The translations under genes were made by a program, and so were the position numbers. A stretch of 64,000 nucleotides of DNA from contig NZ_QLIX01000016.1 in assembly GCF_003258945.1 (NCBI RefSeq), positions 52,939 through 116,938 of the forward strand. The letters run 5' to 3'. Below, one piece after another: positions 8,781 through 16,081 of this stretch. This DNA comes from Roseicella frigidaeris (GTDB lineage Bacteria; Pseudomonadota; Alphaproteobacteria; Acetobacterales; Acetobacteraceae). The notes under the pieces are model-generated. The model was not told the origin of the DNA and ran no database searches. It saw only the letters and a program-made list of their open reading frames with translations. The stretch's first letter is position 1. Each line of letters starts with the position of its first letter.

Positions 8781-9739
8781 CTGATCTCCGCCCCGCTGTC
8801 GCGGCCCGCTGCTTGCGTTTTCGTCGTGGCCTCAAACCTTCCCCGAGAGCCCGCCGCATACGCCGCGTCCGCCTCGACGCTAAGCCATCGGCGCCCGAGC
8901 GCCTCAGCAATCGCGCCGGTCGTGTTGGATCCCGCGAAAGGATCGACCACCAGGTCGCCAGGCTTGGTAAGGAACTCGATGAAGAACGCGGCCAGCTCAG
9001 ACTGCATTCGAGCTGGGTGAGGATCAAGGCCTTGCTCTGCACAGTATCTGCGGTAGCCGGCGTCCCAGCCCGTGTTGGAAAAGCGCATGAGCGCTTCAGG
9101 GAGGCTGTTCGGGTCGACGACGTTCGGCGCGATCGCACCCCCGTGGTCCGTGAGAAAGCCCTTCTCCGAGATCTTGTGGCCAGATGGACGACGGCCAGCA
9201 TTGTACTTCTGAGAGCTGAGCAGGCGCTGCATGTCCTTGCGGTACGGCGTCAGCACCCGTCGATTGTCCGCTCGCGGCCGGGACGTTTTCGCCAGCCACC
9301 ACACATGTGTGAAGGAGTCCTTAAGTCGGATGCGCTCGACGTTTACCCACGCTGCAGGACTCGGCAGACGGGCAGGGTTGTGGCAGATGACGTGCTGGCA
9401 TAGCTCGAGGTTTGCAGCCGCCTTGAAGGCGAGGAGCGCCTCAAGCGGCAGCGTCGACATGACAGGCTTGCCCGCCTCCCAAGCGTTGCCGATTTCGATG
9501 ACGATCGAGCCGTCCTCCGCAAGGATATCCGACAGCCGCGGAGCCAAGCTCTTGAGCCAGTCCACGTACTGCTGCCCAGTCTCGTTGCCGTACTTCTTCT
9601 TCCGGACGAGAGGAAACGGCGGCGACGTCATGATAAGGTTGACCTTCCCCGCCGCCGCCATCAGCGGGGGTGCTTGCAGCGCGTCTTCGATCTTGGCGTT
9701 GAGCAGTTGCCCATGCTTGGTCTTGTAGACAGGCTTCAT
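8777..9739 (-). CDS. DNA methyltransferase, N4-cytosine type (beta-class order)
   Basis: This is a 320-residue SAM-dependent DNA methyltransferase. The catalytic motif IV is TSPPF (38-42), as in N4-cytosine and some N6-adenine enzymes. The SAM motif I, DPFAGSNTTG (266-275), lies near the C-terminus, giving the permuted beta-class order. A variable middle region (about 120-250) would carry target recognition. In this cassette it would mark host DNA as self. The start overlaps the stop of the XRE gene upstream (ATGA at 9736-9739) and its stop overlaps the MORC gene. SPPF favours N4-mC over N6-mA, but the motif alone does not settle the modified base. Confidence 0.85.
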   Translation of the reverse strand: MKPVYKTKHGQLLNAKIEDALQAPPLMAAAGKVNLIMTSPPFPLVRKKKYGNETGQQYVDWLKSLAPRLSDILAEDGSIVIEIGNAWEAGKPVMSTLPLEALLAFKAAANLELCQHVICHNPARLPSPAAWVNVERIRLKDSFTHVWWLAKTSRPRADNRRVLTPYRKDMQRLLSSQKYNAGRRPSGHKISEKGFLTDHGGAIAPNVVDPNSLPEALMRFSNTGWDAGYRRYCAEQGLDPHPARMQSELAAFFIEFLTKPGDLVVDPFAGSNTTGAIAEALGRRWLSVEADAAYAAGSRGRFEATTKTQAAGRDSGAEIR

Positions 9740-10047
9740 CGGGGGTTAGCGCCAAGCACGGTCGAAAGTGCAACCAGTCCAACCTGGTTGTCGCGCAGAA
9801 TTCCGCTGAGGAGAACGCTGGATTCGGACCGCCCGCGCTCCTCCTTCCACTCACCCACTCCGGACACACTGAAGCAGAACCTACGCGCGAACACCTCATG
9901 ACTCATGCCGCGGCGCATCCGAACGGCCCAAATGTTAAAAGCATCATGCCCCCCAACATGCGAAATCACCCGTGCCACGAGCACTTGCCTCGTTGGCCAC
10001 GGACGCTTTCTGAGCTCGGCAGATGCTTTGCCCCGCGACCGTTTCAT
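9736..10047 (-). CDS. Small XRE/NadS-like HTH regulator of the cassette
   Basis: This 103-residue protein contains a helix-turn-helix resembling HigA-2/NadS antitoxins: RMRRGMSHEVFARRF followed by FSVSGVGEWKEERG. The usual consensus W-E-Q-G-R is altered, so the domain is somewhat degenerate. It lies immediately upstream of the methyltransferase and overlaps both neighbours by ATGA. That position fits a controller (C) protein of a restriction system. DNA binding and autoregulation are inferred from family and position only. Confidence 0.6.
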   Translation of the reverse strand: MKRSRGKASAELRKRPWPTRQVLVARVISHVGGHDAFNIWAVRMRRGMSHEVFARRFCFSVSGVGEWKEERGRSESSVLLSGILRDNQVGLVALSTVLGANPR

Positions 10048-10451
10048 AGGGCCCTGCGGATAGCTTGGTCAACGATTCGAGTGGATCCCAGCATGGATCG
10101 GGTTGACGGATGGTATTCCCAAGATGGGGCCTCTATGTCCCGCCCATCGAGGATAGCCTCAACCAGCGCAGGGGCCAGCAACGTCAGATTGAGCACTCGG
10201 CCGACATAGGCGCGGTCAATCCCCTCACCGGTGGCAAGATCGCGAATCGACCCATACCGACCTTCCTCCAACATGCGCCACCAGCGGAACGCCCGCACCA
10301 GGGCCTTCACCAGGACCGGATCGCCCTGCGTCTGGAGCACCCCGAGGGCGTCCGAGGCAGCGGCGACCGGCGCGCCATCCGGCCCGACGATCGCTTTCCG
10401 TCCCCCGCGCCGCCGGATGGTCATCGGCACTACCACCGTCATACTCGTCAT
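10044..10451 (-). CDS. KorB-like HTH protein normally found behind serine recombinases
   Basis: This protein of about 135 residues opens with PMTIRRRGGRKAIVGPDGAPV and continues with ALVRAFRWWRMLEEGRYGSI and an HTH core GIDRAYVGRVLNLTLLAP. This is the small companion protein that commonly follows phage or transposon-type serine recombinases in alphaproteobacteria. Its function is unknown but it probably binds DNA. Its last 25 or so residues are unlike other members I know. ATG 10451 is used because it overlaps the recombinase stop (ATGA at 10448-10451) and has a GGAG ribosome site; the longer frame is noise. It connects the mobile-element relic to the defence genes by translational coupling. 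Confidence 0.75.
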   Translation of the reverse strand: MTSMTVVVPMTIRRRGGRKAIVGPDGAPVAAASDALGVLQTQGDPVLVKALVRAFRWWRMLEEGRYGSIRDLATGEGIDRAYVGRVLNLTLLAPALVEAILDGRDIEAPSWEYHPSTRSMLGSTRIVDQAIRRAL

Positions 10452-11066
10452 GCCGCCACGCGCTCCTTCGCCGCCAGATCTCTCGCCAGCCCGGCGAGCC
10501 CGTCCAGGTTCAGCTTGATCTCCGCCCCGGCGTCGCCGACCGTCACCCGCTCGACCAGCAGACGGACGATGCGCTCGTGCTCGCCCGGGAAGAGTTCGTC
10601 CCACAGCGGATCGAGCCGCCCCAGCGCGTCCCGCACCTCACCCTCTGTCACGTCCGGCGCCTCAACCCGCGCTGCGCGCCAGGTACCGACGACCACCTCC
10701 GGCTGGTGCAGCAGCGCGCGGACCTGGGCCATCACCAGCCCTTCGATCTCACCCGCCGGAAGGCGCCGGTGCGGCGCGTCGTTGGCTCCGCCCTGCAGCA
10801 GCACCTGGCTGACATAGTACCGATAGAGCCGGCCACCCTTCCGGGTGTGGGTGGGAGACATCGCCCGCCCATCCGATCCGAACAGCAGCCCGCGCAACAG
10901 CGCCGGCGACTTCTGCCGCGACTTCGCGGCACGGGTGCGCGGGCTCGGCGAGGATGGCGTGTGCCCGATCCCACAGCGCCTGCGGCACGATCGCCGCATG
11001 CTCGCCGGGATAGGACGTCCCCTTGTGCACCGCCTCGCCGAGATAGGTGCGGTTCATGAGCAGCTT
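10448..11066 (-). pseudogene. Serine recombinase, C-terminal remnant with frameshift
   Basis: The minus strand encodes the C-terminal part of a large serine recombinase. The upstream frame reads YKLLMNRTYLGEAVHKGTSY and ALWDRAHAILAE. A one-base deletion near 10943/10944 then switches to the frame with SPALLRGLLFGSDGRAMS and RLYRYYVSQVLLQGGA, which runs to the stop at 10448. The catalytic resolvase domain and most of the recombinase domain are missing upstream of about 11066, where unrelated sequence begins. The gene is therefore dead twice over. It probably once mobilised the island. Its remnant still reads in frame, by ATGA overlap, into the genes that follow. Confidence 0.85.
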
Positions 11067-11382
11067 GTATCAGCAGCGACTTCTTCGCGAGTTCGGCGGA
11101 GAAGACCGATTCAAGCAACTCTGGCGGCGGTTCAGATCCGCGAGCGTCCAATTCGCCCCTTGCGACCTGTTCCATCCAGCCGACGTTAAGGCTCTGATCT
11201 CTGCCTCGCCTGCAAAAGCACCATTCTTCTATTACAGTAATATCTTTTCAACAAATTTCACTTTGGCACGGTTCAGCCGGGAACAGGCCGAAGAGAGTTA
11301 CCGCCACTTCAAGCTATCCGTCACCACGAGGTTTCCAAAGGTCATCATGTACGGCGCAGATGTATCCGGGCGATGGCATTGA
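11047..11382 (+). pseudogene. Truncated gene fragment at the island edge, unknown family
   Basis: An open frame whose codon choice looks coding encodes about 110 residues. It includes FGGEDRFKQLWRRF, CDLFHPADVKAL and a striking aromatic block FFYYSNIFSTNFTLARFS, and ends near YGADVSGRWH. I cannot assign a family. Its first residues come from the recombinase remnant on the other strand, so the true 5' end appears to have been lost when the island inserted or decayed. It may be the 3' end of a gene cut by the insertion. The composition is intermediate between island and core. A complete small gene is possible but unlikely because no ribosome site is present. Confidence 0.45.
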
Positions 11383-11882
11383 GCCTCCCAGCGTCGTCCT
11401 CGTACGCGGCGCGGTCTTGCGGCAATATCAAGCCCGCGACAGAGAGCCTGAATTAAAGACAGAGAGCCTGAATTAAAATGGTGTCGGTTCGGTTCGATGC
11501 GGGGTGATGCAGTTTGCGCCGCCCTGGAGGTAGGCAGCGCGGGCGCCGCAAGAGCCTCACAGGTCACCGCCAATCCGCACCACGAAATGCTCGGCCAGAG
11601 AGTTTTCGCTTTCAGTTTCCGCCGCTACACCACGCCTTTCGAAACGAGTCCTCCGCGTCCGGTCCGCTGCCGCGGGAGAGCCGTTGGCGTGTGGCGCCGC
11701 AACGAGGCCGGCTCCCGTAACCTGGGCCTTCCCGCGAGCCGCTGGTCGCGACGGGGCAGGTTCGCAGGTCGCCGCCCCGGGCGATCCGGGGCGAGGCTGG
11801 GGCGCGCCCCCCGGCATGCCGCGACCCGACATCGGCCACGGCCGGCGCCGATCCTGCGCGACGGGAGAACCGACCAGCCCGC
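11383..11882. other. 500-base stretch without a supported gene
   Basis: The stretch lies between the island edge and the stop of the downstream minus-strand binding protein. Besides the tandem duplication at 11438-11477 I see only GC-rich opposite-frame noise. It probably contains the junction between island and core DNA. Confidence 0.5.
11438..11477. repeat. Perfect 20-bp tandem duplication
   Basis: The 20-mer GACAGAGAGCCTGAATTAAA occurs twice back to back (11438-11457 and 11458-11477). It lies at the right border region of the tRNA-Arg island. It may be a target-site or slippage duplication; no element is present between the copies. Confidence 0.9.
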
Positions 11883-13094
11883 TCAACTGGCCGTCGCGCC
11901 CTCGAAGACGCCCCCAAACCGCTGCCAGGTGGTTCCCGTCCATCGGGCCAGCTGCATCTGACGGATCGGGTGGTAATTGGCCGGGCCGGTATCGACGCGG
12001 ATGCCGGGCAACAGCACCGGAACCTCCACGGTCCGCAGGTTGGCCGCCTCCTGGATGAGCCGTTCGCGTGACAGGTCCCGGCCGCATTGGCGGAGGACCT
12101 GGAGCATCGTCGCCGCGATCCCATAGCCGAAGACGTTGCCGGCGTCGGTCAGGTCGCCATCGGGGTAGTATTGCTGCATGAAGGCGCGCCACTCCTGCAT
12201 CCCGGGGTCGTCGCGCCAGCTTGGGTCGGTGGAATCCTTCAGATAGGCCGAGGTGATGATGCCCGTGCCCTTCTCCGGCCCGGCCGGGTTCATCACCGCG
12301 CCCGCCGAGATGGAGACATTCGTCAGGAAGTGCAGCGCGGGGCGCCAGCCGACATCGTGGACCTTGCGGATCGCCTGGGCCGCGAATTTCGGCGTCGCGG
12401 CCGTGAGGAGCACCTCGGCGCCGCTCGATTGCAGCGAGAGGATCTGGCTGTCGACGGTCGGATCCGTCACCTCGAAGGAGGCGGTCCGCACCACGGCGTT
12501 GAACCGATCCTTCAGCACGTCGCGCACGCCGACGACGTAATCCTTGCCGAAGTCGTCATTCTGGTAGAGCAGCGCGAGCTTCGCATCCGGGCGCTCGCGC
12601 AGCATGTGGTGCGTGTAGATCTGCGCCTCGATCCGGTAGCTCGGCTGCCAGCCGATGGACCAGGGCGTATCCTGGTAATTGCCCCACTTGTCCGCACCGG
12701 ATCCGACGAAGAGGTGCGGCACCTTCCGCTGGTTGGCGTAGCGCACGATGGCGCTGTTGCAGGCCGTCCCGACATTCTGGAAGAGGCAGGCGACACGGTC
12801 CTGCTCCACGAGCCGGCGGACCTGCTCGACGGTCTTGGGCGGGCTGTAGCCGTCGTCATAGCTGAGGAAGGTGACCTTCCGGCCGGCGACGCCCCCTCGC
12901 TCGTTCACCATCCTGAAGAAGGCGGCCTCGCACCGGGCGATGGTGCCATAGGCGGAGGCCGGTCCGCTGTAGGGGGCAGTGTTGCCGATGCGGATCTCGT
13001 CGGCCGTGATGCCGGTGGTGTCGGCGGCGCGGGCGAGGCGAGGCGCAGCCAGGGCGAGGGCAGCCGCGGCGATGGCGGAGCGTCGATGCAGCAC
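11883..13094 (-). CDS. ABC transporter substrate-binding protein, branched-chain amino acid type
   Basis: This periplasmic type I binding protein (Peripla_BP_6, LivJ/UrtA-like) has about 403 residues. A signal peptide (RRSAIAAAALALAAPRLARA) is followed by IRIGNTAPYSGPASAYGTI, the hallmark N-terminal strand, and YDDGYSPPKTVEQVRRLVEQ. The GTG at 13094 is chosen because GGGAGGACTTC lies directly before it and the signal peptide begins there; the longer frame has no signal. No permease or ATPase genes are adjacent, so it is an orphan. The ligand could be an amino acid, an amide or an aromatic acid. Confidence 0.88.
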   Translation of the reverse strand: MLHRRSAIAAAALALAAPRLARAADTTGITADEIRIGNTAPYSGPASAYGTIARCEAAFFRMVNERGGVAGRKVTFLSYDDGYSPPKTVEQVRRLVEQDRVACLFQNVGTACNSAIVRYANQRKVPHLFVGSGADKWGNYQDTPWSIGWQPSYRIEAQIYTHHMLRERPDAKLALLYQNDDFGKDYVVGVRDVLKDRFNAVVRTASFEVTDPTVDSQILSLQSSGAEVLLTAATPKFAAQAIRKVHDVGWRPALHFLTNVSISAGAVMNPAGPEKGTGIITSAYLKDSTDPSWRDDPGMQEWRAFMQQYYPDGDLTDAGNVFGYGIAATMLQVLRQCGRDLSRERLIQEAANLRTVEVPVLLPGIRVDTGPANYHPIRQMQLARWTGTTWQRFGGVFEGATAS

Positions 13095-13569
13095 GAAGTC
13101 CTCCCAGATGGATGTCTTGGCCCCTCGGCATCGCGGCTGTGCTGTGCCGAGGGGCGGGCGCATCCTGACGGGGGCCGGGCGCCGACCGGGGTCACTCAAT
13201 CGCGACACTCATGGCGCGACAGTGACGGCGCGACAGTGACGGCGGCTATCCGGCCTGAAAGGACAGGCAGCATCCGCTGCGCGGCCGCCTACAGTTCACG
13301 GCGGCCAGATCGAGCATCGCGCGGCCAGGATCGCATGGCACCGGCGCGGCGAATGCATCGGCAAGACATGCTGCGCTGCGTCGAGCGGGGGTGCGCTCGT
13401 CCGTGGCGGCCACGGGCTGGCACGATGCGGCGTCTCCTGCCCGCATCGGCGCCTCGGAGACTGGTGTTCGCCGCTTCCTCCCGCCGCGCCATCGTTTCGG
13501 GAAACGGCACGATGCGCGGCGCTCCGCCCCGGAGGCCGCCGGCCGGGGCGCCCCGGCCGGCGGCCCTGG
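13095..13569. other. Intergenic region with a 14-bp tandem repeat
   Basis: About 475 bases separate the binding-protein start from the TonB-receptor stop. I see no real gene. GGCGCGACAGTGAC is repeated in tandem at 13213-13226 and 13227-13240. The promoter of the minus-strand binding protein should lie close to 13100-13250, but no convincing -35/-10 pair stands out. Confidence 0.5.
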
Positions 13570-15855
13570 TCAGAACCGGTACCGCAGAGTCGCCAGCGCC
13601 GAGCGGCGATAGCCCCAGAAGCAGAAGCCATAGGAGAAGCAGGACGAGACGTATTTCTCGTCGGTGAGGTTGCTGACGTTCAGCTGCAGGCTGGCGCCGT
13701 TGAGCGAGGGGCTCAGATGGCCCAGCTCATACCGCGCCATCAGGTCCAGCAGCGTCACGTCCGGCACGCGCAGCGTGTTCGCCGGGTCGCCCCAGCTCTG
13801 GCCCACATAGCGCACGCCGCCGCCGACCGTCAGGCCCTGCATCCGCGTGTCGGGCTGGAAGCTGTATTGCAGGAAGGCGGAGGCCATGTGGTTCGGCACC
13901 GAGGTCGGCACCGTCCCGCGCTGCGGCCGGGTGGTGGTCCGCGTGCCGAGCAGACGGTCCAGGGTCACCGTGGAATTGCTGCTCGTGTACTCGCTGTCGA
14001 GATAGGTGTAGCTCGCCACGAGGTTGATGCCCCTGGCCAGGGTCGCGCGCGCCTCCAACTCGGCGCCGCGGGTGCGGATCTCGCCGCTCTGCACGGAGTA
14101 GGTGATGTTCTCCGGGTCGGTCGTCAGCACGTTCTGCCGCCGCAGGTCGAACAGCGCCGCCGTGAACAGCGCGTTCACGCCGGGCGGCTGGTAGCGGATG
14201 CCGACCTCATGCTGCTGCCCGGTGGTCGGCTCGAAGGGGCCGCCGCCGCGGGCCGGCGCGAAGGTGCCGGTCTGCGGCTCGAAGCTCTCCGTGTAGGAGT
14301 AGTAGGGCACGAGGCCGATATTGGTCTGGTAGAGGATGGCGGCGCGGCCGGTGAAGGCGCTGGTGTCGAAGGGCGTGCGGGTGACTGCGCCGGTGGCCAG
14401 CGCCGTCGCGCGGGTGAGCGAGTCGTACCAGTCGTGGCGGCCGCTGAGGTGCACCGTGATCGGCCCCCAGCGCATCTGGTCCTGGAGATAGAGGCCGACG
14501 CCGCTCTGGTTCTGCAGGGTGCGCGTGGAATAGGTCAGGTTCGGCATGCGCACGCCGTAGACCGGCGCGAAGATGTCGATGGACGGGACGCCCGCCTGGA
14601 CCGAGCCGGCGGAGGTGTCGCTGTCGACGCGGAAATAGTCGAGCCCGCCCAGCAGCGTGTGGTTCACCGGTCCCGTGCCGAAGCGCCCTTCGAGCTGGTT
14701 GTCGAGGGTGATCGTGTCGAAGTCGCCCTGCGTCCCGGTCATCCCGCGCGGCGCGGTGCGGTAGTTCGCCGAGAGCGTCGTGTAGTTGGCCTGGCGGTAG
14801 TAGAAGTCGGTGTGGGACCAGCGGAAATTCTGGCGCGCCACCAGGTTCTCGTTGAAGCGGTGCTCGGCGGCATAGCCGAGCTGGTATTGCGTGCGGTTCA
14901 GGCGGTCGAAACTCGGGTCGCCGTCCCAGAAGCTCGAGCGGGTCTTGCCATAGGGGTTGTAGAGGACCGAGCCATAGGCCGGCACGCCGCCATAGGTGCC
15001 GCCCCAGGGATCGCGCTGGTAGAGGCCGAGCAGGGTGATGGTCGTGTCGGCGGTCGGCCGGAGGGTGAGCGAGGGCGCGATGAAGTAGCGCTCCTCGCGC
15101 GCCTGGTCGATCTGCGTGTCGGAGCGCGAATAGGAGGTGACGACGCGCCCGAGCACGCTGCGGTTCTCGTTGAGCGCGCCGCTGAGATCGGCGCCGGCGC
15201 GGAAGGTCCCGAAGCTGCCGCCCTGGAGCAGGAATTCGCGGTAGGGCGTCTCGGTCGGGCGCTTGCTGACGAGGTTCACGAGGCCGCCCGGGCCGGCCTG
15301 CCCATAGGTCACCGAGGCCGGGCCGCGCAGCACCTCGACGCGCTCCAGCCGGTAGGGGTCGACGCTCGGGTTGGCGTCGCGGCCGCCGAAGACCCGCATG
15401 CCGTCGAGGAACTGCGTGGCCGAGAAGCCGCGGATCGTGAACTGGTCGAGGCGCGACACCGTGCCGCGCGTGTCCACCGCCACGCCCGGCGTGTAGCGCA
15501 GGATGGAGTTGAGGTTCTGCGGCGCCAGGGCCTCGATCTGGTCGCGCGGGATGACCGAGATGGATTGCGGCGCCTCGATCAGCGGCGTGTTGGTCTTGGT
15601 GCCGGTCGCCGCGCTCTCGGCGAGGAAGCCGCGGACCGGCGCCGTGGCCGGCGGCAGGCCGGCGTTGATGCGCATTTCCGGCAAGTGGATGGCGCTGCCC
15701 GGCTCCGCCCCGTCCGCGCCGGTCTGGCCGCTCGCCGGCGCCGCGATCAGGACGGAGGTGGTGAGCAGAGCCGCTGCATACGGCGTGCGACGCAAGGGCC
15801 GACCGCGGCGCCATCCCCCCGTGGATTGGACCGACCGCTCGACGCTACCTGTCAT
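13570..15855 (-). CDS. TonB-dependent siderophore receptor
   Basis: This outer-membrane ferric-siderophore receptor has 761 residues. It has a cleavable signal (to about residue 44, PASG-Q), then a plug domain with TPLIEAPQSISVIPRDQI, RGFSATQFLDGMR and VEVLRGPASVTYGQAGPGG, the FhuA/FpvA-type plug pattern. A 22-strand barrel follows, ending in the terminal aromatic ATLRYRF required for BAM insertion. A Fur-like palindrome lies 22 bases upstream of the start, so iron repression is likely. No siderophore synthesis or ABC import genes are adjacent. The closest named groups take up hydroxamate siderophores such as ferrichrome, but the ligand cannot be read from sequence. Confidence 0.93.
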   Translation of the reverse strand: MTGSVERSVQSTGGWRRGRPLRRTPYAAALLTTSVLIAAPASGQTGADGAEPGSAIHLPEMRINAGLPPATAPVRGFLAESAATGTKTNTPLIEAPQSISVIPRDQIEALAPQNLNSILRYTPGVAVDTRGTVSRLDQFTIRGFSATQFLDGMRVFGGRDANPSVDPYRLERVEVLRGPASVTYGQAGPGGLVNLVSKRPTETPYREFLLQGGSFGTFRAGADLSGALNENRSVLGRVVTSYSRSDTQIDQAREERYFIAPSLTLRPTADTTITLLGLYQRDPWGGTYGGVPAYGSVLYNPYGKTRSSFWDGDPSFDRLNRTQYQLGYAAEHRFNENLVARQNFRWSHTDFYYRQANYTTLSANYRTAPRGMTGTQGDFDTITLDNQLEGRFGTGPVNHTLLGGLDYFRVDSDTSAGSVQAGVPSIDIFAPVYGVRMPNLTYSTRTLQNQSGVGLYLQDQMRWGPITVHLSGRHDWYDSLTRATALATGAVTRTPFDTSAFTGRAAILYQTNIGLVPYYSYTESFEPQTGTFAPARGGGPFEPTTGQQHEVGIRYQPPGVNALFTAALFDLRRQNVLTTDPENITYSVQSGEIRTRGAELEARATLARGINLVASYTYLDSEYTSSNSTVTLDRLLGTRTTTRPQRGTVPTSVPNHMASAFLQYSFQPDTRMQGLTVGGGVRYVGQSWGDPANTLRVPDVTLLDLMARYELGHLSPSLNGASLQLNVSNLTDEKYVSSCFSYGFCFWGYRRSALATLRYRF

Positions 15856-15876
15856 TGATATGCCCCGACATTAATA

Positions 15877-15897
15877 TGAGAATGCTTGTCATTCTCA
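15877..15897 (-). promoter_or_regulatory. Fur-type operator upstream of the siderophore receptor
   Basis: A perfect inverted repeat TGAGAATG / CATTCTCA is separated by CTTGT. It sits 22 bases upstream of the receptor start codon, adjacent to an AT-rich TATTAAT segment. It resembles the GAGAATGATTCTC-like cores of Fur boxes. An iron-responsive regulator is the natural reading given the gene; the regulator itself is not in the window. Confidence 0.7.
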
Positions 15898-16081
15898 TTT
15901 CGGGCGTCTAGGGCTTTCGTGTTTGTAAGGCAAGGTTCACGCCTTGCCCATGATCCCCCTCGTCGCAGAATTCGCCGCGACCTGTCTCCTGCGCCACGCG
16001 GCGCCTGGCCTCATGCCCGGTGCAGGACGTGCTGGCCTGCGGCCCGCAGGGCAGGACGGTGAAACCGTCCTGCGCTCCGGA

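Noticed and set aside
5236..10047. DISARM or BREX identity for the cassette
   Set aside because: No DUF1998 protein, PLD nuclease, PglZ or BrxC-like ATPase is present; only the generic methyltransferase and helicase are shared.
11487..11520. tRNA-like GGTTCGGTTCGATGCGGG, considered as the island's att repeat
   Set aside because: It does not match the tRNA-Arg 3' end beyond a few bases and does not fold.
13717..15858. 713-codon plus-strand ORF opposite the siderophore receptor
   Set aside because: Arg/Gly/Val-rich composition without motifs; it mirrors the receptor gene, which has clear family blocks.
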